Shown: in pieces, positions 34,478-43,335 of the stretch
How positions within the stretch are numbered: position 1 is the first letter of the stretch
How the letters are laid out: the number at the start of each line of letters is the position of its first letter
Assembly (NCBI RefSeq): GCF_004366595.1
Contig: NZ_SORE01000001.1
Span: forward strand, 248,001 to 312,000
Direction of reading: 5' to 3'
Origin: Paraburkholderia rhizosphaerae
Lineage (GTDB): Bacteria > Pseudomonadota > Gammaproteobacteria > Burkholderiales > Burkholderiaceae
Length of the DNA stretch: 64,000 nucleotides
Made by a program: the position numbers and the translations under genes
Notes under the pieces: model-generated
What the model was told of the DNA's origin: nothing
The model's input: the letters and a program-made list of their open reading frames with translations, nothing else
The model's database searches: none

Positions 34478-35989
34478 TCAGCGCGAGGCGGTGGAAGATC
34501 GCGCGGTATCGGTCGCCGCGAGTCCCACCGCATCGTTCGTATCCGACGCATCCGTATATCCGCCGCCTAACGCAGCGGCGAGTGCGATCTGCTGATCGCG
34601 ACGATTCATCGTCAGGTTCGCAACGGCCTGGTCCGCCGACAGCGCATTCACGTCCGCGTTGAGCACGGTCAACTGGTTTGTCAGCCCTGCCTTGTACTGA
34701 GTGAGCGCCAGTTCGTCCGCACGGCGTGCCGCGCTTTGTGCCGTCTGTGCGTCGTCAAGTTGACCGTCGGTTGAGCGGATATCGGCCAGTTGCGTCGCCA
34801 CTTCGCTCAATGCGGTCACGAGCGTCTGGTTGTAGGTCGCGACCGCATAGTCGAATTCCGCGTAGCGTCCCTTCAGTTTTGCGCGCAACTCGCCTGCGTC
34901 GAAGATCGGCAAGTGAATGGCCGGCCCTGCGGAAACCGTGCGGCTCGCCGCGTTCAGAAAGCGGCCGAAGCCGAATGCGTCGAGGCCAATCGCGGCGCTG
35001 AGGTTGATGTCCGGATAAAACTCGGCCTTCGTCGATTTGACCTCGTGCGTCAACGCGTCGACGCGCCAGCGCGCCGCGACGATATCCGGGCGGCGGCTCA
35101 CCAGGTCCGCCGGCAGATTGTCCGGCAGCCGCACTTCATCGCCGATGCCAAGCGTGGGGCGCGCGATCTGCAGCCCGCGGTCCGGACCGGCGCCAAGCAG
35201 CGCCGCGATCTGATAACGTGTCGTGACGATCGAGCCGTCGATCGCTTTCAGCGCTGCACGGCTCGTCGCGAGATTCGCCTGCGCGGTCTTGCGCTCGACT
35301 TCGGTGTCGAGGCCGGTTGCGATGCGTCCGGCGGTGATGCGGTCGATCTGTTCACGCTGTGCGATTTCCTGCTGGGCGATATCGCGCAGCAGATAGAGCC
35401 GCGCCAGCTGGTTGTACGAACGCGCGACCGCTGTCGTCAACGTCAGCCGGACGACTTGCGCGTCGGCTTCGCTCGCCTGCAATTGCGACAGCGCGGCCTT
35501 CAGCGCTTCGCGGTTTTTACCCCACAGGTCGAGTTCGTACGACGCGCTGAGCACGCCCTTGTTTTCCGACTGCCAGCTTCCCGCAAACGGCGGTGGCACA
35601 TAGGTCGTGCCGGAAAATTGCTGGCGCGTATACGAGTAGCTGGCATCGGCACGCGGCAAGGTCGCGGCTTTCGCGGTCTCGCTGTAAGCGGCCGCGGCGG
35701 CCACCCGGGCACGCGCCTGTTCGATCGTCGGACTGACGTTCAGCGCTTCGTCGATCAGCGCCTTCAGCTGCGCATCGCCGAACTGATCCGCCCAGTCGCC
35801 GGTTGGCCAATGGCCGCCTTCCGACGGCATGCTCTGCTGTGTCGCATAGTACTGCGGCTTTGCCATCTGCTTGTCGCTATGGATGCCCGCATAGTTCACG
35901 CACGCGGACAGCACCGCCGCACCTATCACCGATATACCGGCTTTCAGTCCACGAAACGCACAGTGTGTCGCTTTTGATTGACTGCTCAT
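34478..35989 (-). CDS. Outer-membrane efflux lipoprotein (NodT/OprM family)
   Basis: Outer-membrane channel of 503 residues. A lipoprotein signal ends in the lipobox LSAC with lipidated Cys30. Two OEP domains follow, with family motifs such as LRFRDAQ-like helices (ETAKAATLPRADASYSYTRQQF, YELDLWGKNREALKA, RRPDIVAARWRVDA). It is the first gene of the efflux operon. An operator CTGACCTATCAG abuts the start codon and overlaps the place where the ribosome site would lie. Confidence 0.92.
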   Translation of the reverse strand: MSSQSKATHCAFRGLKAGISVIGAAVLSACVNYAGIHSDKQMAKPQYYATQQSMPSEGGHWPTGDWADQFGDAQLKALIDEALNVSPTIEQARARVAAAAAYSETAKAATLPRADASYSYTRQQFSGTTYVPPPFAGSWQSENKGVLSASYELDLWGKNREALKAALSQLQASEADAQVVRLTLTTAVARSYNQLARLYLLRDIAQQEIAQREQIDRITAGRIATGLDTEVERKTAQANLATSRAALKAIDGSIVTTRYQIAALLGAGPDRGLQIARPTLGIGDEVRLPDNLPADLVSRRPDIVAARWRVDALTHEVKSTKAEFYPDINLSAAIGLDAFGFGRFLNAASRTVSAGPAIHLPIFDAGELRAKLKGRYAEFDYAVATYNQTLVTALSEVATQLADIRSTDGQLDDAQTAQSAARRADELALTQYKAGLTNQLTVLNADVNALSADQAVANLTMNRRDQQIALAAALGGGYTDASDTNDAVGLAATDTARSSTASR

Positions 35990-35992
35990 TTT

Positions 35993-36004
35993 CTGACCTA
36001 TCAG
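35993..36004. promoter_or_regulatory. MarR-type operator, copy 2
   Basis: CTGACCTATCAG followed by ATATAT, three bases upstream of the first gene of the efflux operon. Occupation here would block initiation or translation directly. Confidence 0.65.
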
Positions 36005-36026
36005 ATATATGGGTTAAAAAAACGGC

Positions 36027-36464
36027 TCAGTCTTGCAATAGCTTGTGTAACAGACGGCACAGTTCGTCATACTCCGCGCCGGAGAAACTCCGCAGCCGCG
36101 CGTTCAACACGTCCGGCGCGAGTTCCGCGACGCGCTGCGCGGTTGCCCGTCCCGCGGCGGTGAGCTGCAGATTGACCACCCGACGGTCCACCGTGTCGCG
36201 CGAGCGCACGATCAAACCGAGTCCTTCGAGCTTGTCCAGCATGCGCGTCATCAGGCCCGAATCGACACCGAGGTGTCGCGACAAGCTGGCCGGCGTGGTG
36301 TTCGATCCGCGCAGCAGCGACATCAGGATGCCGATGTGTTGCCCCTTCACGTGCATCCCCTTCAGCGCAGAGTCCATGTCTGCTGAGATCTGATTGCGCA
36401 CCTTGTTGAGCACGAACCCGACGCTGCCGATCTGATGAAAGTTGTCCGGTGTATAGAACGACAT
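36027..36464 (-). CDS. MarR-family regulator, first of a tandem pair
   Basis: Regulator of 145 residues with a winged-helix domain (TPASLSRHLGVDSGLMTRMLDKLEGLGLIVRSRDTVDRRVVNLQLTAAG). AAGGAG precedes the ATG at 36464. It lies just upstream of the efflux operon on the same strand and has a perfect palindrome CTGATGCATCAG in its promoter. It is probably the local repressor, released by a phenolic or drug ligand. Confidence 0.9.
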   Translation of the reverse strand: MSFYTPDNFHQIGSVGFVLNKVRNQISADMDSALKGMHVKGQHIGILMSLLRGSNTTPASLSRHLGVDSGLMTRMLDKLEGLGLIVRSRDTVDRRVVNLQLTAAGRATAQRVAELAPDVLNARLRSFSGAEYDELCRLLHKLLQD

Positions 36465-36497
36465 CTCTGGCTCCTTCATTCTCTGCATGAACAATAG

Positions 36498-36509
36498 CTG
36501 ATGCATCAG
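36498..36509. promoter_or_regulatory. MarR-type operator, copy 3
   Basis: CTGATGCATCAG, a perfect 12-base palindrome followed by ATAC, 34 bases upstream of the first MarR start. Its position fits autorepression. Confidence 0.7.
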
Positions 36510-36598
36510 ATACTTTCAAGAAGATTTTGACAGAGCGTATCGAACCGCGTTCGGGCCAGGCGGAATGGTGATGTGGAGTCGGTTAGCGGAGCGGCCGG

Positions 36599-37036
36599 TT
36601 AGTCGTTGACGAACTTGCGCAGCAAACGGCGCAATTCTTCGACCTCGGCCTTGGTGAATTTCTTCAGACGTTCGTTCAGCACGGCGGGCGCGATTTCGGG
36701 AATTTGCGCGGCCACTGCGCGGCCGCTGCCGGTTAGCGAAAGATTCACGACGCGCCGGTCTTCGTCGTCGCGGGAACGCACGACCAGACCCTTCGATTCA
36801 AGCTTGTCGAGCATTCGGGTCATCAAGCCGGTATCGATGCCGAGTGTTTTCGACAACTCGAACGGCGTGCTCGCGGTTTGCTGTTTCAACAGCAGCAGGA
36901 TGCCCATTTGCTGGCTCGAAATATCGACTTCCTTCAGCGCGGCATCCATTTCCATGATGATCAGGTTGCGTGCCTTGTTGAGCGCGAAACCGACGCTGTC
37001 CATCAGATTGAAATTCTCTTTGGTGTAGTGCCGCAC
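36599..37036 (-). CDS. MarR-family regulator, second of a tandem pair
   Basis: Regulator of 145 residues, the same length as the neighbouring MarR protein and similar along its whole length (MDSVGFALNKARNLI, LGIDTGLMTRMLDKLESKGLVVRSRDDEDRRVVNLSLTGSGRA). The recognition helix IDTGLMTRMLDKLE is nearly identical in both, so they may share the CTGA-N4-TCAG operator. A copy lies 35 bases upstream of this start. Confidence 0.9.
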   Translation of the reverse strand: MRHYTKENFNLMDSVGFALNKARNLIIMEMDAALKEVDISSQQMGILLLLKQQTASTPFELSKTLGIDTGLMTRMLDKLESKGLVVRSRDDEDRRVVNLSLTGSGRAVAAQIPEIAPAVLNERLKKFTKAEVEELRRLLRKFVND

Positions 37037-37070
37037 GGGAATCTCCTCGATGAACGCAATGATGGTCTGG

Positions 37071-37082
37071 CTGACCGATCAG
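37071..37082. promoter_or_regulatory. MarR-type operator, copy 4
   Basis: CTGACCGATCAG followed by ATAC, 35 bases upstream of the second MarR start. Spacing to the start matches that of copy 3. Confidence 0.65.
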
Positions 37083-37139
37083 ATACTACCAAATCAGTTC
37101 CTGACCGACGAGCGTGCTGGCGCAGCGGGGCAGGCGCTT

Positions 37140-38735
37140 CTATTTAAGCCCGAGACGCTTCGCCAGCCGGTTCAGGTTCGCGCGGTCCATCCCCAACGCA
37201 CGCGCAACGGCCGCCCAGTTATTGTCGTGCCGCTCCAGCGCACCGGATACGAGAGAGCGTTCGAACGCGATCACCGAGCTGCGGAAATCGCCGGGCGCAT
37301 CCGCGTCATCCAGTTCGCTTTGCCCCGCTGCACGCTGAGCGGCGACCGATGCGGGCGCAGTCGATATGCCGAGGTCCAGCGCAGTCAGCGTCAGGATGCG
37401 CGGCCGTTCGCGGTGCCGCGACAATGCCTTGAAGGCGCTTCGCCCGATCATATGCTCGAGCTCGCGCACATTGCCCGGCCACCGGTAGGCAAGCAGCGCC
37501 GACTGGGCGTCGGTCGCGAGCCGGATGCTCAGCAACCCGAGGCGCGCGCGGTTTTCCTCGAGGAAAAAGCCGGCCAGCAGCAATACGTCGCGCCCACGCT
37601 CGCGCAACGGTGGCACGCGCAGCGGATAGACGCTCAACCGATGGTACAGGTCCGCACGGAACCGGCCGGCACGTACCTCTTCGGCAAGATCGCGGTTGGT
37701 CGCGGCAATCAGCCGCACGTCGACCTTATGCTCGCTGTCCGAGCCGATGCGTTGCAGTTGCCCATTCTGCAGCACGCGAAGCAGCTTGGCCTGCACGGCG
37801 AGCGGCAATTCGCCGACTTCGTCAAGCAGCAGCGTGCCGCCGTCCGCGAGTTCGAACTTGCCGCGCCGGTCCGATGATGCCCCCGAAAACGCGCCGCGCA
37901 CATGCCCGAACAGTTCGCTTTCAACTAACGTGTCCGGCAATGCCGCACAGTTCAGGCTGATCAGCGCCTTGTCCGCGCGCGGCGAACCCGTGTGAATCGC
38001 ACTGGCCACGAGTTCCTTGCCAACGCCCGTCTCGCCGGTGATCAGCACCGTCAGATCGCTATTCGCGACCGTACGGATTTCATCGATTAATTGCCGATGC
38101 GCCGCGCTACTGCCGATGATTTCCCGGGTTCTCGGTCCACTTGCCTGCCGGTACGCTTCGGCCCGTTGGCGTTCTTCTTCGGTATTGCGCGCGAGGGTAT
38201 CGATGCGCTCGGCCACACTGACCGTGGCGGCCGCCAGACTGAGAAACGCCTGCAGCAGACTCATGTCGACGCTATCGAAGCGCGCGGGGTTGAGTGCGTC
38301 GAGCGTTAGCAGGCCCCACGGACGCCCGTTGATATAAAGCGGACAGCCAAGACAGTCGTGCACTTCGAGGTGGCCGCTCACGCCTTGCACGAGACCGTCG
38401 TACGGATCCGGCAAGCCTGAATCGGCAGGGAAGCGGGTCGGTTCCCGCCTCGCGAGCAGCGCGACAAAGCGTGGATGGTCGCTCACGCGAAAGCGCCGGC
38501 CCAGTGTGTCGCTGGTCAGGCCGTCGATCGCAAGCGGCACGAGCGTATCGCCATCGAGCCGCAACAGCGCGGCCGCGTCGCCGGAAAAAAGCTCGCGCAA
38601 CGTGGTGAGCAGGCGCCGGTAGCGCTCGCCATCAGACAGGTCGCGCGACAGGTCCTGGACCAGCGGCAACAGCGCGTCAAGCAGGCCCGATGCAGTCAGC
38701 GCGACTACTTCAGTAGTCGATTCGACTCGTGTCAT
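37140..38735 (-). CDS. norR: Nitric oxide-responsive sigma-54 activator NorR
   Basis: Activator of 531 residues. An N-terminal GAF domain that binds a nitrosylated iron centre in the family contains [17 protein letters not shown] and [16 protein letters not shown]. An AAA+ domain follows with Walker A GETGVGKE (about 234-241) and the sigma-54 contact loop GAFSGA (281-286; GAFTGA is usual). A C-terminal Fis-type helix-turn-helix ([26 protein letters not shown]) ends it. It is divergent from hmp, which carries a -24/-12 promoter. Confidence 0.93.
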   Translation of the reverse strand: MTRVESTTEVVALTASGLLDALLPLVQDLSRDLSDGERYRRLLTTLRELFSGDAAALLRLDGDTLVPLAIDGLTSDTLGRRFRVSDHPRFVALLARREPTRFPADSGLPDPYDGLVQGVSGHLEVHDCLGCPLYINGRPWGLLTLDALNPARFDSVDMSLLQAFLSLAAATVSVAERIDTLARNTEEERQRAEAYRQASGPRTREIIGSSAAHRQLIDEIRTVANSDLTVLITGETGVGKELVASAIHTGSPRADKALISLNCAALPDTLVESELFGHVRGAFSGASSDRRGKFELADGGTLLLDEVGELPLAVQAKLLRVLQNGQLQRIGSDSEHKVDVRLIAATNRDLAEEVRAGRFRADLYHRLSVYPLRVPPLRERGRDVLLLAGFFLEENRARLGLLSIRLATDAQSALLAYRWPGNVRELEHMIGRSAFKALSRHRERPRILTLTALDLGISTAPASVAAQRAAGQSELDDADAPGDFRSSVIAFERSLVSGALERHDNNWAAVARALGMDRANLNRLAKRLGLK

Positions 38736-38783
38736 ATCCACTTCGGCTATTCGTAATGCACTGATTTTAATACAGATCAATGC

Positions 38784-38799
38784 TGGCCCGCTTCATGCG
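38784..38799 (+). promoter_or_regulatory. Sigma-54 promoter of hmp
   Basis: TGGCCCGCTTCATGCG has GG and GC elements with exactly ten bases between, the -24/-12 spacing of sigma-54 promoters. It lies about 60 bases before the hmp start and next to norR, which activates sigma-54 promoters. The -12 element is imperfect (ATGC for TTGC). Confidence 0.7.
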
Positions 38800-38859
38800 T
38801 TATTAAGCGCGAACCCGCTTGCCGGGTCTTCAGCCACTCATAGAAAAGAGGTAAGGTCC

Positions 38860-40041
38860 ATGCTGTCAGCCGAACATCGCGCCATCGTCAAAGCCACCAT
38901 TCCGCTCCTCGAAAGCGGCGGCGAAGCCCTCATCAGCCACTTCTACAAGACGATGCTGTCCGAGTATCCGGAAGTGCGTCCGCTGTTCAATCAGGCTCAC
39001 CAGGCCAACGGCGACCAGGCACGCGCGCTGGCGAACGGCGTGCTGATGTACGCGCGTCATATCGATCAGCTCGAGCAGTTGGGCGGCCTTGTGTCGCAAA
39101 TCGTCAACAAGCACGTGTCGCTGAACATCCTGCCCGAACATTATCCGATCGTCGGTGCTTGCCTGCTGCGAGCGATTCGCGAGGTGCTTGGGGCCGAGAT
39201 CGCGACCGACGCGGTGATCGACGCGTGGGGCGCGGCTTATCAGCAGCTCGCCGATATCCTGATCGGTCTCGAAGAAGGCGCGTATGCGGCGAAGGAAACC
39301 GCAAAGGGCGGCTGGCGCGGCACGCGCAAATTCACGGTCGCGCGCAAGGTGCGCGAGAGCGACGAGATCACGTCGTTCTATCTGCGTCCCGCGGACGGCG
39401 GCGATCTGCTCGACTTCGAGCCGGGCCAGTACATCGCGCTGCGCGTGGTGATAGACGGCGTGGAGGTGCGCCGTAACTATTCGCTGTCGGCCGCCGCGAA
39501 CGGACACGAGTATCGGATCAGCGTGAAGCGCGAACCGAACGGCAAGGTATCGAACTACCTGCACGATCATGTGATCGAAGACGACACGCTCGATGTGTTC
39601 GCGCCATCCGGCGACTTCACGCTCGAAGACAGTTCAAAGCCGCTCGTGCTGATTAGCGGCGGGGTCGGCATCACGCCGACGCTCGCGATGTTGCGCGTTG
39701 CGCTGAAGACCGCGCGGCCGGTGCACTTCATTCATGCGGCGCGTCACGGCGGCGTGCATGCGTTCCGCCACTTTATCGACGAACTCGCAGGGCGCCATCC
39801 GCAGCTGAAGCGCTTTTATGTGTATGAGAAGCCGCGCGCGGAAGACAGCGCGCCTGATGCGGTCGGTTATCTCGACGAAGCACGGCTGCGCGAGTGGATG
39901 CCGGCGACGCACGACGTCGACGTGTATTTTCTCGGGCCGAAGTCGTTTATGAAGGCCGTCAAGAAGCATCTGGAAACGCTCGGCGTGCCGGCCAGACAGG
40001 CGCGCTATGAGTTCTTCGGACCGGCTTCCGCGCTGGATTGA
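38860..40041 (+). CDS. hmp: Flavohemoprotein, nitric oxide dioxygenase
   Basis: Cytoplasmic enzyme of 393 residues that converts nitric oxide to nitrate using O2 and NAD(P)H. The globin domain (1-140) has distal Tyr29 and Gln53 and proximal His85 (NKHVSL). The FAD domain has RRNYSLSAAANG, and the NAD domain has LISGGVGITPTLAML. Length and residues match Hmp exactly. The ATG at 38860 follows AGAGGTAAGG. Expression should depend on NorR and sigma-54. Confidence 0.96.
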   Translation: MLSAEHRAIVKATIPLLESGGEALISHFYKTMLSEYPEVRPLFNQAHQANGDQARALANGVLMYARHIDQLEQLGGLVSQIVNKHVSLNILPEHYPIVGACLLRAIREVLGAEIATDAVIDAWGAAYQQLADILIGLEEGAYAAKETAKGGWRGTRKFTVARKVRESDEITSFYLRPADGGDLLDFEPGQYIALRVVIDGVEVRRNYSLSAAANGHEYRISVKREPNGKVSNYLHDHVIEDDTLDVFAPSGDFTLEDSSKPLVLISGGVGITPTLAMLRVALKTARPVHFIHAARHGGVHAFRHFIDELAGRHPQLKRFYVYEKPRAEDSAPDAVGYLDEARLREWMPATHDVDVYFLGPKSFMKAVKKHLETLGVPARQARYEFFGPASALD

Positions 40042-40117
40042 ACGGCGCGCGATCCCGCTAGCGGATTGGGTTGACCGTTAGCGCTTCAGCGAGCATTCGA
40101 TGCGATGTATGTGAGCG

Positions 40118-40149
40118 AAGAGACGTGCGGTACGACGTCTCTTTTGTTT
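40118..40149 (+). terminator. Intrinsic terminator of hmp
   Basis: Nine-base arms AAGAGACGT and ACGTCTCTT with an eight-base loop are followed by TTGTTTT. It lies 77 bases past the hmp stop, between convergent genes. Confidence 0.75.
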
Positions 40150-40162
40150 TGCTCTTCCACGG

Positions 40163-41401
40163 TCACCCGCGGCTTGCGCGCGAAGCGCGAGCCGCAAAAC
40201 GCGATCCGATCAGATCGGCCAACACGCAGATAAAGAACGCCGCCGCGCTGATCGCGAACAGCATCCGATGGCTTCCGCCACTGCCGTTGAAGATCGACGA
40301 GCAGATGTAGCCCGCGGCCGCCTGAAATGCGGCGAACATGATCGTCAGGCGGCTCCACGCCACATTCTGTCCCGCGTGATTGCCGGGAAACACTTCGTGC
40401 ACGCGAGCCAGCATCATCGGCACGATGCCGGGCGGAAAACTGCCGATCATCACAGCCAGCACGCCGATCGCGACACGGTTGCCCGACATCGCGAGCAGCA
40501 ACGCGAACATGCCCTGCGCCAGCATCACGAAGCGCATGCTGCGTGCGCCGCCGAGCCGATCGGCGAGCCAGCCATACAATGGCGGCCCGGCGATCGCGCC
40601 AACGCCGTACAGGACCCAGTACAGCGCGCCGATATGCGTGCCCGCACCGAGTCCGCGCGCAATATAGTCGACGAGGAACACCATCGTCGGCACGATACCG
40701 AAGGCGACGACCGCGTACTGTGTGTACAACACATGCACCTGCGCGCCTGCGGGCTGATGCGGGATCGCAGACTGCTGATGAGCGTGCATCACTGCGGCAT
40801 GGGCATGCGCGGAAGGCCAGGCGGTCCAGGTTGCCGCGGTCAGCACCGCTGACAGCACGCCCAGGCCAATCCACGTCTCGCTCAAGCCCAGATTGAGCAG
40901 CAGCGGTATCACCGTGCCCGATCCGGCAATGCCGAGCCCGAGCCCAAGAAACAGCGCGCCGCTCGCCAGGCCTCGTCGGTCACCCGGCACGTGCGGCATT
41001 ACGGTTGCGGCCACCAGCACCATCACCGCGCCGCCGCCCACGCCGGACAGCAACCGCCACACAAAAAACCATGTGACCGACACGGGATAGCCGCACGCGA
41101 AGAATGCGGCGGTAACGAGCACCATCATCACGCGCAGCGTGTGCCCGTTCGTCAGATGGCGGCCCAGCGGCCGGCCAGCGATCGCGCCGATCAGATAGCC
41201 CATCAGATTGGCCGCGCCAAGATAAACGACATCGGCTGTCGCGAACCAGTGCGCCTGAATGAGAGACGGTAGCAAAGGCGTGTACGCGAAACGCGCAAGC
41301 CCGATGGTCACGAGACTCGCGCACAGGCCGGCGAAAATATAGCGCCACGTTGATGCGCGGCGCTCGACACTAGTCGCAGCAGAAGATGTATCGGTAGACA
41401 T
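40163..41401 (-). CDS. YbfB/YjiJ-type MFS transporter
   Basis: Integral membrane protein of about 412 residues with about 12 membrane segments (GLCASLVTIGLARFAYTPLLPSLI, NLMGYLIGAIAGRPLGRHL, ALYWVLYGVGAIAGPPLYGWLADRLGG). The early GLARFAYTPLLP is the mark of the YbfB/YjiJ group, whose substrates are unknown. A central His/Ala-rich loop (HAHAAVMHAHQQSAIPHQ) is notable. The start is uncertain; ATG 41401 is chosen because upstream residues are polar and lack a ribosome site. Confidence 0.82.
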   Translation of the reverse strand: MSTDTSSAATSVERRASTWRYIFAGLCASLVTIGLARFAYTPLLPSLIQAHWFATADVVYLGAANLMGYLIGAIAGRPLGRHLTNGHTLRVMMVLVTAAFFACGYPVSVTWFFVWRLLSGVGGGAVMVLVAATVMPHVPGDRRGLASGALFLGLGLGIAGSGTVIPLLLNLGLSETWIGLGVLSAVLTAATWTAWPSAHAHAAVMHAHQQSAIPHQPAGAQVHVLYTQYAVVAFGIVPTMVFLVDYIARGLGAGTHIGALYWVLYGVGAIAGPPLYGWLADRLGGARSMRFVMLAQGMFALLLAMSGNRVAIGVLAVMIGSFPPGIVPMMLARVHEVFPGNHAGQNVAWSRLTIMFAAFQAAAGYICSSIFNGSGGSHRMLFAISAAAFFICVLADLIGSRFAARASRASRG

Positions 41402-41565
41402 CGCGGGAGATGGATTCTGGCTGGCCCGCATGAATCTGCGGAGAATGAAAAGCGGCCGACGCGTCGCGTCGACATGACGTGTCGGGTATGAGACACTCAT
41501 CCTAGTCAATGGCGTCAAGAATTATTAGAGGCTCTTTCAGGAAGAGTGTGTTGCCAACGACCTTT

Positions 41566-41605
41566 TAAAAAACGAAAGCGCCATGCGAGCCAGCCCGCAT
41601 GGCGC
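41566..41605 (-). terminator. Intrinsic terminator after the NCS1 permease
   Basis: Perfect ten-base arms GCGCCATGCG (41578-41587) and CGCATGGCGC (41596-41605) with an eight-base loop. On the minus strand they are followed by TTTCGTTTTTT. It lies 40 bases beyond the stop. Confidence 0.85.
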
Positions 41606-41644
41606 CATTCCACTCGTCGACGTTTTTACGCCGTATCCCGAACG

Positions 41645-43120
41645 TTAAACGCGCCTCGCCGCGCGCATCAACCCGACGTACGCCACCGCGCCGGTAATCG
41701 CACCGATCAGCCAACCGAAATTGTTTTGCGGCAACACGCGCAGCAACTGCGTGCAAAGCTCCCAGCCGATCGAAATGCAACCGGACACGATCAGTGCGAT
41801 CACCCCCATCCGGTTCCATCCGCCGTCATAGTAAAAGCGGCCCTTCGGCGACATCGTATAAAGCTCAGCCGTCTGCACCTGCTGTTTTTTGATCAGATAG
41901 AAATCGGCCATCATCACGCCATAGAGCGGCGCAAGCACCGCACCGAACACGCTGACGAAAATCGTGATCGCCCGCGCGCTGTCGACGAAAATCCACGGAC
42001 ACACCACCACCGCGAGAATCGATGCAATCAGCCCGCCGCGCTTGAAGCTCACATGCTTCGGGAACAGGTTCGCGATGTCATAAGCGGGCGATACGAAATT
42101 GGCAACAATGTTGATGCCCATTGTCGCCACGATAAACGTCACGCTGCCGATCACCACCGCGAACTTGTTCTGGATGCGCGCCACAATCTCCACCGGGTCC
42201 ATGATCATCTGGCCGAACACGGTCGCACTGCCCGACGTGACGATCACCGTGATGATCGCGAATGCAATGAAATTCACCGGCAGGCCGAGGAAATTGCCGA
42301 CCTTCATCTGCTGCTCGCTTTTCGCGAAGCGCGCGAAGTCGCCGAAATTAAGCAGCAGCGCGGCGAAATAGCTGATCACCAGCAGAATCGCGTTGCCCAT
42401 CGACGCCAGTTGCTGGCCGCCGGTCAGCTTTTCGCCGCCGAGCGTGAGGCTCAGGCTGCCAAGCCCGGCTTGCATCAGAATCCACGCCATCAGCGCGAAC
42501 ATCACCACATAGACGGCGGGCCCGCAGAAGTCGATGAATTTGCGGATCGTGTCCATGCCGCGCTGGAAAATAATCAGCTGGAAGATCCACATAAACAGGA
42601 AGCTGACCCAACCGAGGCCGTCGAGGCGCAGGAAACTGAACTGCGTCAGCGATGCCGAAGCGGGAATGAACAGCACAAGCAGCGTGGCGACTGCCTTCGA
42701 CGCGAAAAAGGTTTGTACGCCATACCAGACAATACCGACTACACCGCGAATGACCGCCGCGAGGTTCGCGCCCATCACGCCCATGCTGACGCGCGCCATC
42801 ACCGGAAACGGAATACCGTGCACGTAGCTCGGCTTGCCAACCCAATTCATCAGCACGTAGACGACCAGGATGCCGATCGTCAGCGCAATCAGCACCTGCC
42901 AGCCGGAAATGCCAAGCAGGAACAGGCTGGCCGCGAACGTATAGCCGCCGACGCTGTGCACATCGGACATCCACATCGCGAAGATGCTGTAACCGGTCCA
43001 CGTCCTTTTATCGTGCGGAACCGGCGCGAGGTCGCGATTGTGCAACCGCGCATCCGCTTGCTCAGTGATCCCATCGATTCCGTGCGGCGCGTCGCTGTCG
43101 TAGAGCGGTGACGTGGACAT
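41645..43120 (-). CDS. NCS1-family nucleobase/cation symporter
   Basis: Integral membrane protein of 491 residues with about 12 membrane segments. The N-terminal RLHNRDLAPVPHDKRTWTGYSIFAMWMSDVHSVGGYTFAASLF is the hallmark of NCS1 permeases, which import purines, pyrimidines, hydantoins or allantoin with Na+ or H+. The substrate is not set by context; the RpiR-controlled sugar cluster lies upstream across a 215-base gap. Confidence 0.9.
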   Translation of the reverse strand: MSTSPLYDSDAPHGIDGITEQADARLHNRDLAPVPHDKRTWTGYSIFAMWMSDVHSVGGYTFAASLFLLGISGWQVLIALTIGILVVYVLMNWVGKPSYVHGIPFPVMARVSMGVMGANLAAVIRGVVGIVWYGVQTFFASKAVATLLVLFIPASASLTQFSFLRLDGLGWVSFLFMWIFQLIIFQRGMDTIRKFIDFCGPAVYVVMFALMAWILMQAGLGSLSLTLGGEKLTGGQQLASMGNAILLVISYFAALLLNFGDFARFAKSEQQMKVGNFLGLPVNFIAFAIITVIVTSGSATVFGQMIMDPVEIVARIQNKFAVVIGSVTFIVATMGINIVANFVSPAYDIANLFPKHVSFKRGGLIASILAVVVCPWIFVDSARAITIFVSVFGAVLAPLYGVMMADFYLIKKQQVQTAELYTMSPKGRFYYDGGWNRMGVIALIVSGCISIGWELCTQLLRVLPQNNFGWLIGAITGAVAYVGLMRAARRV

Positions 43121-43335
43121 GGCTTCCCCCTTAAGGGTTAACGACCGGTTATCTGCGAGAGTGCAGCGCGTTTGCTCGGTGCCATGGCGCGGTCCGCGGA
43201 TGCGGCAATGCGGCGGACGGGATCGCGTCGGAGATTCGTTCTTATGCTTGCAATATAGATTGTTTTAGTTGCGCAAGCGGTTGTCCAGTCGTCAAAAAAG
43301 CCTGACGCCTGGGTGCTTGAGGACCGCGAAGAGTG

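Noticed and set aside
41546..43111. Plus-strand frame of over 500 codons opposite the NCS1 permease
   Set aside because: Composition is His/Arg/Asn-rich with no recognisable fold, and the minus-strand frame has clear NCS1 motifs.
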